A stretch of DNA of 19,700 nucleotides from FEN-727 sp036508635 (GTDB taxonomy: Bacteria > Actinomycetota > Geothermincolia > Fen-727 > Anoxymicrobiaceae): the NCBI GenBank assembly GCA_036508635.1, contig DATCGY010000162.1, forward strand, positions 1 through 19,700, given 5' to 3'. Below, in pieces: positions 1-7,292 of this stretch (position 1 is its first letter; every line of letters starts with the position of its first letter). Below the pieces are notes generated by a model. That model saw only the letters and a list, made by a program, of their open reading frames with translations. It did no database searches and was not told where the DNA came from. Both the position numbers and the translations under genes were made by a program.

Positions 1-90
1 GGAAGCTATGAGGGAACTGCCATGGACCCCTTCCTCAAGCTGGTCATTCCGGAGGCAGCAGAACCGGACAGGACAAGCAAGCCGGAATGA
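1..90 (+). CDS. C-terminal end of an unidentified protein (partial)
   Basis: Frame 1 is open from the window edge to a TGA at 88-90, giving 29 residues that end in a charged, Pro/Glu/Lys-rich tail (A-A-E-P-D-R-T-S-K-P-E). The 5' part lies outside the window. Nothing in these residues identifies a family, and a chance open frame cannot be excluded. Confidence 0.35.
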   Translation, partial: GSYEGTAMDPFLKLVIPEAAEPDRTSKPE

Positions 91-127
91 ATGTCATATG
101 TTAGCGGCGCTTACCACCAGCAGATAG

Positions 128-406
128 GCTCAGGGAAGCGAAGGTCAAACAGTAACGGCTGACGCAAGTAGTATGCAGATCACAACAGCGAAGACCACTC
201 CCGAGCCTACCCCGACCCGGACCCCTACACCCACGCCAAATGGCGGGCCTTTCGTAGGATTAGTCAACAGTGATGTCTACCACTACCCGAGTTGTACTTA
301 TGCGCAGAAGATAAAACCAGAGAACCTTGTCACCTTCCCAACGGCGCAGGACGCAGTCAACCAGGGTTATCATCCCTGCAGCTACTGCAATCCGCCGTTG
401 CCCTAA
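128..406 (+). pseudogene. Fragment of a secreted-type protein with a Cys-containing Ada-like domain
   Basis: An ATG at 173 gives 77 residues, but the frame is open back to a TAG at 125-127 with no start codon there. The protein has a low-complexity Pro/Thr linker (residues 9-22, PTPTRTPTPTP), then a small domain with Tyr-His-Tyr-Pro-Ser-Cys and a C-terminal Pro-Cys-Ser-Tyr-Cys. Cysteines 41, 69 and 72 are likely zinc ligands. This domain type (Ada-like metal-binding fold) is usually the C-terminal module of longer secreted proteins such as thermonuclease-like enzymes, attached through just such a Pro/Thr linker. There is no signal peptide and no good ribosome site, so I read it as the surviving 3' end of a longer gene; a tiny independent protein is the alternative. 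Confidence 0.45.
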
Positions 407-523
407 GAATTGCACTGATCGGGAAAATGTGAAGAGTAGGCAAAAGAAATAAGTACACTTGATGCGATCATAGGCTCAGTACTTTTCATTCTTCCGGGGT
501 TCAGTTAGTAAAGCCGTGGCTAG

Positions 524-886
524 CAAACGGCGAAGGCGCGCTCTGTAGCGAGGCCGTTCGGAGAGGTGCGCATAAACGCGGAGGAGTTCAGGAAGTCTGA
601 AAATGGAATGGAGCTTCTCGCCGCGCGCAAGACGGTACTCGAGGGGCTGTTCGGCGAAGCGAAACGGTGCCATGGACTTAGACGCGCGAAGCAAAGGGGA
701 GTTGAGAAGGTCGAGATACAGGCGCTCATGATCGCCACCGCCTTGAACATAAAGAGGCTGCTTAAAGGCCTCGATAAAACGACGGGTTATGCCCGCAGAC
801 GCATGGCCTCTTTCGTTGCCGACCTTGCCTTGGATCTCTTTGGCGCTTGCTCGAGATTAAACAGGCGTTTGGCCCTTGACACGTGA
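524..886 (+). pseudogene. Truncated DDE transposase, IS1182-like C-terminal part
   Basis: The frame is open from 524 (after a TAG at 521-523) to a TGA at 884-886. The homology-like stretch begins upstream of the first GTG (566) with Lys-Ala-Arg-Ser-Val-Ala-Arg, typical of the region after the zinc-like Cys cluster in IS1182/DDE_Tnp_1 transposases. It continues with E-G-L-F-G-E-A-K-R-C-H-G-L-R-R-A and Q-A-L-M-I-A-T-A-L-N-I-K-R-L, the conserved C-terminal catalytic Glu region. The N-terminal two thirds, including the first two catalytic acidic residues, are missing, so it is not functional. No complete terminal inverted repeats were found. The family assignment rests on motif recognition only. 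Confidence 0.7.
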
Positions 887-940
887 TTGAACGGTGGTTT
901 GGCAACAGACCCTATTAAGGGATTCTTAATAGATTGAACG
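885..940 (+). repeat. Perfect hairpin between two 9-bp direct repeats
   Basis: CTATTAAG (912-919) and CTTAATAG (925-932) form an 8-bp perfect stem with a 5-nt loop. GATTGAACG occurs on both sides, at 885-893 and 932-940. The structure starts at the transposase stop codon, so it may be the remnant end or target site of the broken IS, or an old terminator. Both repeats are directly visible; the role is inferred. Confidence 0.5.
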
Positions 941-1055
941 TGGCCTTCAGCCTTTGTGGCTGTTTCTATCGCTGGCGCAGCCGATGTCTTCTATTTCCTA
1001 CCGGACCATACCGTGCAAGCTCAACGTTTCCTGCAGGTATGATTTCCCCAATAAT

Positions 1056-1072
1056 ATTGTTAAAGTTATAAT
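1056..1072 (+). promoter_or_regulatory. Possible promoter and operator of the PadR-ABC operon
   Basis: A perfect TATAAT (1067-1072) lies 47 bp upstream of the PadR start codon. No convincing -35 is seen at 16-18 bp spacing. The 17 bp from 1056 to 1072 form an imperfect AT-rich palindrome (ATTG...TAAT arms) overlapping the -10. That placement would suit autoregulation by the PadR protein, but the arms mismatch at several positions. Confidence 0.4.
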
Positions 1073-1119
1073 AGATCGTTGCCGATAGCATCCGATGACT
1101 CTGCTTCGAGGAGCGTAGG

Positions 1120-1590
1120 ATGGCAAATGCCGAACCAGTAAAACAAGAAGAGACCCATGACAAGCCGTACTCTCGACTGCGGGAGGCCTTTGGACAGCGG
1201 ACACCCCCACATTTCTTCGCCTCCCCCATCATTCTCATGCTCCTGGCGGAGGAACCCGCGCACGGTTACGCACTGTTCAAGAAGATGTGCGAGCTGGGTG
1301 TCTTCGCAGAGGACATGGACCCATCCATAATCTATCCGACCCTGCGACTCATGAAGGACGATGGTTTTATCGACTCAGAGCTGATGGACGAGGGCTCGGG
1401 GCCGACCCGCAAGGTATTTCACTTGACTCGCCAGGGAAGCAAGGAGCTTGACGAACTGGCCGAGAACCTCGGAGATATTTTCGCATGCATCGAATACTTC
1501 CAGCGGAGATACGAGGCGAACGTGTCGGCGAAAAGACGAACGAAGACAAAGGGCTCGTCGCAGCACGGGCAGGACAGGCACGAAAGGTGA
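1120..1590 (+). CDS. PadR-family transcriptional regulator
   Basis: A 156-residue protein with the PadR winged-helix domain at about residues 27-115. It has P-I-I-L-M-L-L-A-E-E-P-A-H-G-Y-A-L then S-I-I-Y-P-T-L-R-L-M-K-D-D-G-F-I and a wing ending L-T-R-Q-G. The P-T-L...G-F-I element is the recognition helix and wing start typical of PadR. The C-terminal tail is short and basic. The ATG at 1120 is preceded by GAGGAG at suitable distance. The permease start lies 7 bp after its stop, so the three genes 1120-3438 look like one operon. PadR proteins next to ABC efflux genes usually repress them until an effector binds; that role here is inferred. Confidence 0.9.
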   Translation: MANAEPVKQEETHDKPYSRLREAFGQRTPPHFFASPIILMLLAEEPAHGYALFKKMCELGVFAEDMDPSIIYPTLRLMKDDGFIDSELMDEGSGPTRKVFHLTRQGSKELDELAENLGDIFACIEYFQRRYEANVSAKRRTKTKGSSQHGQDRHER

Positions 1591-1597
1591 CATCGTT

Positions 1598-2749
1598 ATG
1601 ACTTTCATCTTCCGGAACATGTGGAGGCGGAAAGGGCGGACCTTCCTTACCATCTTCGGGATAGTGGTGGGGATCTTCGCGCTGACCGTGCTAGGTGGCA
1701 TGAGCGCCCGCCTGAACCAGCAGGTCCAAGGCATGAAAGGGTTCATCACGGGAAAGATAACCGTGTCGGCCGCAGGCACCAACATGCAGAACGCGGCCGG
1801 CAAGTTCCTCAACCTTGCCGCCGCGAGACAGCTCGAGCAGATCCCCGGCGTGGCCAGCGCCTCAGGGCTACTCATGAACGACCTGAAGGTGACGGAGGGC
1901 ATGAGCATGAGCATCCCGCAGCTCATCGTCGCCTACGAAGACGCGCACAGCCAGGACCTTTTCAAGGATATCAAGGTGGCGAAGGGGAAACTGCTGAGCG
2001 CGGGAGAGAGCGGCAAGGTGGCCCTGGGCTCCGATCTCGCCAACCAGATGAAAGCTAAGGTGGGCCAGACGGTGAACCTCAAGGGGAGGAAGTTCCAGGT
2101 GGTGGGCATCCTGGACACCACCATGGGAGTGATCGACGGCTGGGCGTTCGTCCCTTACGCCGACGGCATGGCAATCCTGCAGGCCGATAACCCTTATCTC
2201 CCGGTCACCAACCTCGTCCAATCGATCGTGGTCCTGCCCAAGCCGGGCGTCGACATCGAAGCGCTCGCGTCCACCATGAAGAAGACCTTAACCCGGTTTA
2301 AGGTGATGTCGCCTGTCGACTCAGAGAAACAGATATCGCAGATGAGCACCATCTTCAACGCGATAATCCTGGGTATAGCGTTCATCGCGCTGTTCGTGGG
2401 CGGCCTGTCGGTGATAAACACCATGGTGATGGCGGTCTCGGAGCGCACCCGCGAGATAGGGTTGAAGAAGGCCATCGGTGCCAAGGTCAAGACGATCCTG
2501 GGCGAGTACCTGGAGGAGGCGGCGGCGATCGGGTTGATGGCGGGCATCACCGGCATGCTGCTGGGGCTGCTCGCCATAAGCCTCCTGAACCAGGCGACGC
2601 ACAAGAGCAACGTGATCGTATTCAGCGTGACCACGATGGTGATCGTCGGGCCGGTGATCTTCGCTACTGTTCTCGGAACGGTGGCGGGCCTGTTCCCGGC
2701 ACTGCGCGCCGCGAGGTTGAACCCCGTTGATTCACTGAAGGAGGAGTAA
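1598..2749 (+). CDS. ABC transporter permease, MacB/FtsX type
   Basis: A 383-residue permease. The open frame extends to an ATG at 1448, but that would overlap PadR by 143 bp and add non-membrane sequence. The ATG at 1598 begins M-T-F-I-F-R-N-M-W-R-R-K-G-R-T-F-L-T, a classic MacB-type start, behind an AAAGGTG ribosome site. One transmembrane segment follows (about 14-36), then a large extracytoplasmic domain (about 40-250) and three C-terminal segments (about 265-290, 305-330, 345-370) with the FtsX signature (I-N-T-M-V-M-A-V-S-E-R-T-R-E-I-G). The protein ends A-A-R-L-N-P-V-D-S-L. It pairs with the ATPase 2 bp downstream; the likely role is efflux or lipid/peptide extrusion, substrate unknown. 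Confidence 0.9.
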   Translation: MTFIFRNMWRRKGRTFLTIFGIVVGIFALTVLGGMSARLNQQVQGMKGFITGKITVSAAGTNMQNAAGKFLNLAAARQLEQIPGVASASGLLMNDLKVTEGMSMSIPQLIVAYEDAHSQDLFKDIKVAKGKLLSAGESGKVALGSDLANQMKAKVGQTVNLKGRKFQVVGILDTTMGVIDGWAFVPYADGMAILQADNPYLPVTNLVQSIVVLPKPGVDIEALASTMKKTLTRFKVMSPVDSEKQISQMSTIFNAIILGIAFIALFVGGLSVINTMVMAVSERTREIGLKKAIGAKVKTILGEYLEEAAAIGLMAGITGMLLGLLAISLLNQATHKSNVIVFSVTTMVIVGPVIFATVLGTVAGLFPALRAARLNPVDSLKEE

Positions 2750-2751
2750 CA

Positions 2752-3438
2752 GTGAGTATAGTGAGCACCAGAGACCTGACCAAGGTCTACAAGATGGGCG
2801 ATACGACCATCAGAGCGGTCGACGGTCTCAACCTGGAGATAGCGAAAGGTGAGTTACTCGCCATCGTCGGCCCGTCAGGCTCCGGCAAGACCACGCTGCT
2901 TCACCTGCTGGGGTGCCTCGACGTACCAACCTCGGGCACGGTGTCCATCGACGGGATGGAGACCGGCAAGCTTTCGTCGTCCGCCCTCGCTGACATAAGG
3001 CGCGAGAAGGTGGGTTTCGTCTTCCAGGAGTTCAACCTGCTGCCAATCCTCACCGCCGTGGAGAACGTCGAACTGCCCCTGCGCTACCTGAAGGTCAAGC
3101 AGCCCGAGAGGCGCAGGCGCGCCCTGGAGGCGCTGGACAAAGTAGGGCTGAGCGACCGCCCCAGGAACAAGCCGTCTCAGCTCTCAGGTGGAGAACAGCA
3201 GCGTGTGGCCATCGCCAGGGCGCTGGTGACGGAGCCGGCGCTGGTCCTCGCAGACGAACCCACCGGCGAGCTCGACACCGCTAACACAATCAGGTTCATG
3301 GAGCTGGTGAGCGACCTCAACCGCGAGTTCGAACAGACCATCGCCATAGTGACGCACGACGCGATGGTGGCCGAGAGCACCCGGCGCATAGTCTCGATAC
3401 GTGATGGCAGGATAGAGTCCGACGAGGCGGTGGTATGA
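2752..3438 (+). CDS. ABC transporter ATP-binding protein, MacB/LolD type
   Basis: A 228-residue ATPase that starts at GTG, with GGAGG just upstream across the permease stop. Walker A is GPSGSGKT (40-47), the ABC signature LSGGEQQR starts at residue 144, and Walker B is LVLADEPTGELD with catalytic Asp168-Glu169. The switch His is in I-V-T-H-D. The Q-loop region (V-F-Q-E-F-N-L-L) is the form seen in the MacB/LolD subgroup. It is separated by 2 bp from the permease and is its obvious partner. All catalytic motifs are intact. Confidence 0.95.
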   Translation: MSIVSTRDLTKVYKMGDTTIRAVDGLNLEIAKGELLAIVGPSGSGKTTLLHLLGCLDVPTSGTVSIDGMETGKLSSSALADIRREKVGFVFQEFNLLPILTAVENVELPLRYLKVKQPERRRRALEALDKVGLSDRPRNKPSQLSGGEQQRVAIARALVTEPALVLADEPTGELDTANTIRFMELVSDLNREFEQTIAIVTHDAMVAESTRRIVSIRDGRIESDEAVV

Positions 3439-3481
3439 CCTCCGCCAGCAATAATTCCCTTGTCTACCGGCTATTCGGGAG

Positions 3482-3511
3482 CGCGGATGGAATGAACCGA
3501 AGGGGTCCGCG
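3482..3511. terminator. Hairpin between the two convergent ABC operons
   Basis: CGCGGA (3482-3487) pairs with TCCGCG (3506-3511) across an 18-nt loop, and AGCGC/GCGCT just outside can form an alternative pairing. It lies in the 77-bp gap between convergent stop codons, a usual place for a bidirectional terminator. There is no T-run on either strand, so Rho-independent function is doubtful. Confidence 0.35.
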
Positions 3512-3515
3512 TGCG

Positions 3516-4781
3516 CTACTGTCCCGCTATCTCGTCCAGGATCGGTTTCCTGGTCGCGAGTATCGCAGGTATCATCCCGCTGATTATCGAGACGACGATG
3601 ACGGCCACGGCGCGCCAGATGAAGCCGCCGATGTTGACGTACATGGTGACATCGCCCAGCGGTATCTTGAAGGGGTATGCATGGAAGTAAGGGATGATTG
3701 CGAAGAAGAATATCGCCGAGCCGAGCAACACGCCCACCACCGAGAAGATAGTCGACTGGAGGATGTACGTCGAGCTGACCAGGTATGACTTGATGCCGAT
3801 GGCTCTGAAGATACCTATCTGGCGCCTTTTGTCAGAAATGTCCACGTAGACAATGATGAAGATCACAACCGCAGCGATGACGAAGCTGACAGTTGTAAGC
3901 AGCGCGTCGATGGTGACGAAGCTGTTGGTCACCGACTTCATGAGCCCTGAGGCTTCCTTCCAGGTCAGGAACTGGGCACCAGGCACCGTCTTCTTAAGGC
4001 GCGCGATAATGGCGTCTTCATCGCCTTTCTTGGCCGTCTTTATGATTACGGTGGAGGCCTTGCCTGCCGCCGCGGGCATCATCTGTTCGAGGGCTTTCTT
4101 AGTTATGAAAGCCTGGCGGTCGGCCTCGAAGTACTTCGTATAGAAGACGCCCTTGATGGTGAACTGCCGGGCCTGGCCGCCGATGAGGAGCGTGACATTC
4201 TGGCCAGGCTTCGCTCCCTTGAAGCTCGTGGCGTTCATCTCCACGCCCTTGCCTCCAGCGATCTGGCGGCCGATGACGATCGAGTCCGTATCCGAGTCCG
4301 ACAGATATGAGCCGCCCATCACCTTTTTGTAGATATTGGTGGTCGTCTTCTCGCCAGACGGCTGGACCGCGAATATCTGGAAGTTGCCCTCTATACCGCT
4401 GTACAGGAGGCTCGCCGGAACAGTCGAGCGCGAGCTGGCTCCGACGACTCCCTTCGTCGCCCTAACCCTCGCGATGACGCTCGGTGTGTTCTCGATATAC
4501 TGGCTGCCGCGGCTCGGCTGCATGGTGATGTTTCCAGAGGTCGTGGCGATTACCTGCTCATCTGCCATCTCGACGATCCCGTTGAACAGCGAGTTGATGA
4601 AGACCAGGTTGATGAACGCTACGGACATGAGGAAAATAACAAGCGCCAGCGTCCACTTGTTGCCCCGCAGCAGGTGCCTGGAGATCAGGAAGAAAGGTAT
4701 CTTCCGTTCGATTATCGATATTTTCGGCCCTTCTTCGAGCGCCTTCGCCTCTCGCTGTTGGGCTTCGTCCTCACTCTTCAT
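3516..4781 (-). CDS. ABC transporter permease, FtsX/MacB_PCD type
   Basis: A 421-residue protein. A charged cytoplasmic N-terminus (1-40) is followed by a membrane segment (about 44-66, L-A-L-V-I-F-L-M-S-V-A-F). Then come an extracytoplasmic MacB-type domain (about 70-275) and three C-terminal segments (about 285-310, 335-360, 380-405). A typical FtsX motif (D-I-S-D-K-R-R-Q-I-G-I-F-R-A-I-G) follows the second segment. The ATG overlaps the end of the upstream ATPase by 11 bp, so the two are probably translationally coupled. It is not a close copy of the permease at 1598-2749; the two modules are distinct members of one superfamily. Substrate unknown. Confidence 0.9.
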   Translation of the reverse strand: MKSEDEAQQREAKALEEGPKISIIERKIPFFLISRHLLRGNKWTLALVIFLMSVAFINLVFINSLFNGIVEMADEQVIATTSGNITMQPSRGSQYIENTPSVIARVRATKGVVGASSRSTVPASLLYSGIEGNFQIFAVQPSGEKTTTNIYKKVMGGSYLSDSDTDSIVIGRQIAGGKGVEMNATSFKGAKPGQNVTLLIGGQARQFTIKGVFYTKYFEADRQAFITKKALEQMMPAAAGKASTVIIKTAKKGDEDAIIARLKKTVPGAQFLTWKEASGLMKSVTNSFVTIDALLTTVSFVIAAVVIFIIVYVDISDKRRQIGIFRAIGIKSYLVSSTYILQSTIFSVVGVLLGSAIFFFAIIPYFHAYPFKIPLGDVTMYVNIGGFIWRAVAVIVVSIISGMIPAILATRKPILDEIAGQ

Positions 4782-5469
4782 GCACTATCTCCCCGTCAGA
4801 CAGCCTGATGAGCCTGTTTCCAAGGTGCGCTTCCTCCTGCTCGTGGGTGATCATCACCACGGTGCGCCCGATCTCCTCGTTGAGTTGCTTGAAGACCGAC
4901 ATGACCTCGGCCGCCGCGACCGAGTCGAGGTTGGCGGTGGGCTCATCCGCGAAGAGCACGACGGGGTCGTTGACCAGTGACCGCGCGATCGCGACCTTCT
5001 GCTGCTCGCCCCCGGAGAGCTGGTTCGGCTGGTGTCTCTCGAGCCCGCCGAGTCCGACCAGGTCGAGCAGCTTCATAGCCTTTTCCTTAGAGGAGCTGAT
5101 GCTCTCGATCATCATCGATGGAAGCATCACGTTCTCAAGGGCTGTAAGCTCGTCGGCGAGCGCGAATTCCTGGAAGATGTAGCCCAGGTAGCGGAGGCGG
5201 AGCGCCGTGCGCCTCTTCTCGTGGAGCCTGGTGACGTCCGTTCCTCCAAGGAGTATCTCCCCAGAATCGGGCCTGTCCAGCAACCCCAGCTGGTGAAGCA
5301 GTGTCGATTTGCCCGAGCCGTTCCGACCGGTGATGACCAGGAAGTCACCGCGCTTGATTACGAGCGATACGCCACGCAACGCCGGCACCTCTACCTCGCC
5401 GAGGTGGTACGTCTTGACCATGTCTTTCACGGTGATGATGTCGTCCTCGAAGGCGTCCAATGCTCTCAC
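4771..5469 (-). CDS. ABC transporter ATP-binding protein
   Basis: A 232-residue ATPase. Walker A is GRNGSGKS (48-55), the signature LSGGEQQK begins at residue 151, Walker B is VLFADEPTANLD with Asp175-Glu176, and the switch His is in I-T-H-E-Q. The GTG start overlaps the stop of the MarR gene in the four bases GTGA (5469-5466), a strong sign of translational coupling. The permease overlaps its 3' end. All catalytic residues are present. It powers the permease encoded at 3516-4781. Confidence 0.95.
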   Translation of the reverse strand: MRALDAFEDDIITVKDMVKTYHLGEVEVPALRGVSLVIKRGDFLVITGRNGSGKSTLLHQLGLLDRPDSGEILLGGTDVTRLHEKRRTALRLRYLGYIFQEFALADELTALENVMLPSMMIESISSSKEKAMKLLDLVGLGGLERHQPNQLSGGEQQKVAIARSLVNDPVVLFADEPTANLDSVAAAEVMSVFKQLNEEIGRTVVMITHEQEEAHLGNRLIRLSDGEIVHEE

Positions 5470-5930
5470 TGCTCCAGCGGGTCCTGCTCTTCAAGCCTGC
5501 TGTCGATGTCTTTGAGAAGTTGCAGAAAGACATCGCGGTCTTCCTTGCGGATCTTGCTGAACTGATCGCCGAACCTGTCGACATGATAAGTGATCATCCT
5601 GGTCGCGAAGTCCATCCCCTCCCGAGTGAGACCTACATTGACGACGCGCCTGTCATCATCATCACGCTTGCGATCGACCATCCCTTTCACTACAAGACGA
5701 TCTACGGTACGCGACATGACCCCCTGCGAGATCTTCAGGTGCCGAGAAAGGCCGCCGATAGTGCTGGTGCCATTTTCCAAAAGAGCGTACAGGACCAGGA
5801 TCTGCGGGTAGGAGAGCTCCACTTCGGAGAGAACGGACAGCCCGCTATGTCTCAGGTTCCCCATTATGTGGAGGATAGTCATGATGACCCGTGTCTGATA
5901 CTCCTCAAGGTCGTCGATTTTGTGGCTCAT
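5466..5930 (-). CDS. MarR-family transcriptional regulator
   Basis: The frame is open to 5981, but the start at 5930 (M-S-H-K-I-D-D-L) is preferred because GGAGG lies at 5940-5936, six bases upstream, giving 154 residues. The MarR fold is clear: L-S-Y-P-Q-I-L-V-L-Y-A-L-L-E-N-G, then a recognition helix (L-S-R-H-L-K-I-S-Q-G-V-M-S-R-T-V-D-R-L) and the wing (D-D-D-D-R-R-V-V-N-V-G-L-T-R-E-G). The Asp/Arg wing is the family hallmark. It heads a three-gene operon with the ATPase and permease, and a palindrome overlies its promoter, so it probably represses its own operon in response to a small molecule. Confidence 0.92.
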   Translation of the reverse strand: MSHKIDDLEEYQTRVIMTILHIMGNLRHSGLSVLSEVELSYPQILVLYALLENGTSTIGGLSRHLKISQGVMSRTVDRLVVKGMVDRKRDDDDRRVVNVGLTREGMDFATRMITYHVDRFGDQFSKIRKEDRDVFLQLLKDIDSRLEEQDPLEQ

Positions 5931-5962
5931 ACTTGCCTCCAGCAATAGATGCATTAAACAAA

Positions 5963-6000
5963 CATTGTTCAATGAAACCACCGGGGAGACGCTTTGTCAA
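5963..6000 (-). promoter_or_regulatory. Promoter of the MarR operon with overlapping palindrome
   Basis: On the minus strand a perfect -35 TTGACA (6000-5995) is followed after 17 bp by TTTCAT (5977-5972, four of six matches to TATAAT). That gives an expected transcript start near 5965 and a 35-base leader with GGAGG at 5940-5936. The palindrome CATTG-TT-CAATG (5963-5974) covers the -10 and start point. This is the expected position for a MarR-family operator. The boxes are seen directly; regulation is inferred. Confidence 0.6.
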
Positions 6001-6133
6001 ATCGCCCGATACAGGATCTCGGCAGCACTCTGGGTGTTTGAACAAGGGATTGACGCGGGAACCGCTGCCCGCCGTAGATTGTAAACAACCATTACGCTCA
6101 TTAGTACGCGACGCGTGGTCGATCTTAGTCGCC

Positions 6134-7108
6134 TTAGGGTGTTGAATCTATTTCTTCGGCCGGCACCTCCGCCTCGGCGCCCGTTTCCTTGTGAGAGAGC
6201 TTCTTCTCGAGGAAAGGAAGGATCACGAATTGGAAAAGGGCGAACATCAGACCGATGGAAGCGAGGGTGATGAACAGTATGAGATTGAACTTCGGGGCAA
6301 GCTCGGCGATGCGCTCGTTGAACGCGTGAGGGTTCGTCTTGAGCAGGTTGGTTAGCTCACTCACACCTTTGGGAAAGAGCTTGGAACCGATGTAGGCGTA
6401 GAACACCGACCGGACCGTCGCCCCGAGGGCTGTGCCTATCAAGTAGTCACGCCAGGATATGTCCACCAGTCCCGCGGCGTAGCTCCCCAGGTCGAAGGGG
6501 ATGAACGGGATCGCCCTCATGCCGATGACGGCGTAGACACCGTAACGCTTCATCAGCAGGTCGAGTCCCCGCAGCCGGTTCGCTCCGACGGTCCCTTCGA
6601 CTATTGGCCGGCCGCCGCGTTTGGCGATCCAGAAAGCTACCGTCGCGCTCCCAATGATCCCCACGAAGGCGAGCACGGAGCCCAGCGCGAAGCCCCAGAT
6701 CATGGCCGCCGTCATCTGGACGATCTCCGACGGGATCGGAGCGACTATAGTCTGCACGAACATCAAAAAGAGGAACAGCACGTAACCCCAGGACCCGATG
6801 TCCTGCACGGGCTTTACGAAGAACTTGAGGATGATTGTGGTGAGCAGCGTCTTGTCGAAGAAGAAAGTCCAGATATAGATGAAGAGCATGACGCAGATGA
6901 TGACGGAGAACATGACCATCATCACCTTGGTCCCGAGGTGCAACGCCTTGAAGTCGAACTTCAAGAAACGGTGCTGCTTCTCATCGGGTTCCTTGTCCGC
7001 CCCGTCTCCCGAACCGTTGTTTTCTTCGCCTTCCAGTCGCTTGTGCCTGGGGTCAATAGTACCAGAAACGAGGAAGGTCAGTGCCTCGGTATTCGGTCCG
7101 GTAGACAA
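6134..7108 (-). CDS. VTT-domain (TVP38/TMEM64, DedA-like) membrane protein
   Basis: A protein of up to 324 residues. A charged Gly/Asp/Glu-rich N-terminus (1-55) precedes a first membrane segment (about 65-85). The VTT core (about 105-260) contains A-P-I-P-S-E-I-V-Q, the Gly-rich S-V-L-A-F-V-G-I-I-G-S-A stretch and R-A-I-P-F-I-P-F-D-L-G-S-Y-A-A-G, the two half-loops typical of this family. A last segment is near 290-310, followed by an acidic tail. The family acts in membrane lipid scrambling and homeostasis in related proteins; the substrate here is unknown. The start is uncertain: 7108 is a TTG without a ribosome site and no ATG or GTG precedes the first membrane segment, so the true N-terminus may be shorter. 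It lies after the redox operon and need not share its transcript. Confidence 0.85.
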   Translation of the reverse strand: MSTGPNTEALTFLVSGTIDPRHKRLEGEENNGSGDGADKEPDEKQHRFLKFDFKALHLGTKVMMVMFSVIICVMLFIYIWTFFFDKTLLTTIILKFFVKPVQDIGSWGYVLFLFLMFVQTIVAPIPSEIVQMTAAMIWGFALGSVLAFVGIIGSATVAFWIAKRGGRPIVEGTVGANRLRGLDLLMKRYGVYAVIGMRAIPFIPFDLGSYAAGLVDISWRDYLIGTALGATVRSVFYAYIGSKLFPKGVSELTNLLKTNPHAFNERIAELAPKFNLILFITLASIGLMFALFQFVILPFLEKKLSHKETGAEAEVPAEEIDSTP

Positions 7109-7146
7109 ATAGTTGTGATCACAGACCGGACGACACAGAAGGCACA

Positions 7147-7163
7147 GAAAACCGCAAGGGCGG
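7147..7163 (-). terminator. Possible terminator after the redox operon
   Basis: On the minus strand CCGC-CCTT-GCGG (7163-7152) forms a 4-bp tetraloop hairpin followed directly by TTTTC (7151-7147). It lies 130 bp downstream of the last operon gene and just upstream of the membrane protein gene. The stem is short, so termination may be weak. Confidence 0.3.
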
Positions 7164-7180
7164 ACCGGTTAACACGAACT

Positions 7181-7281
7181 CACCGGAACTTGAAAACCGC
7201 TGGACGCCAAGTGTCAAACGACCGAGGGCTGGGGTCTCCGTCGGCGAAGCGCGTTGGGCGGTTCGAATCCCTCTCCCTCCG
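7181..7281 (+). pseudogene. tRNA-Ser-like remnant (3' half and anticodon-like part)
   Basis: CTTGAAAACCGC (7189-7200) matches the anticodon-loop region of a tRNA-Ser(UGA). It is followed by a variable-arm-like hairpin GACGC-CAA-GTGTC (7203-7215). After about 45 extra bases comes a T-arm sequence GGTTCGAATCC (7260-7270) and a tRNA 3' end (TCCCTCCG). The expected 5' acceptor strand GGAGGGA is absent upstream and the anticodon stem does not pair well. CCA is not encoded. It therefore looks like a disrupted or rearranged tRNA gene, possibly an old integration site, not a working tRNA. Confidence 0.45.
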
Positions 7282-7292
7282 ACAGTGTGAGG

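Noticed and set aside
1448..1597. Extension of the MacB-type permease to an upstream ATG
   Set aside because: It would overlap the PadR gene by 143 bp in another frame, and the ATG at 1598 has a ribosome site and a typical permease N-terminus.
3435..3788. Plus-strand open frame overlapping the ATPase stop in ATGA style
   Set aside because: It runs antisense to the conserved permease at 3516-4781 and has no protein-family features beyond its first residues.
5931..5981. Longer MarR start at 5981
   Set aside because: The ATG at 5930 has GGAGG six bases upstream, and the longer version would lie over the promoter boxes.
7181..7281. Intact tRNA-Ser or tRNA-Sec gene
   Set aside because: No 5' acceptor strand pairs with the 3' end, the anticodon stem mismatches, about 45 bases interrupt the variable and T arms, and the anticodon-like triplet is TGA, not the TCA of tRNA-Sec.
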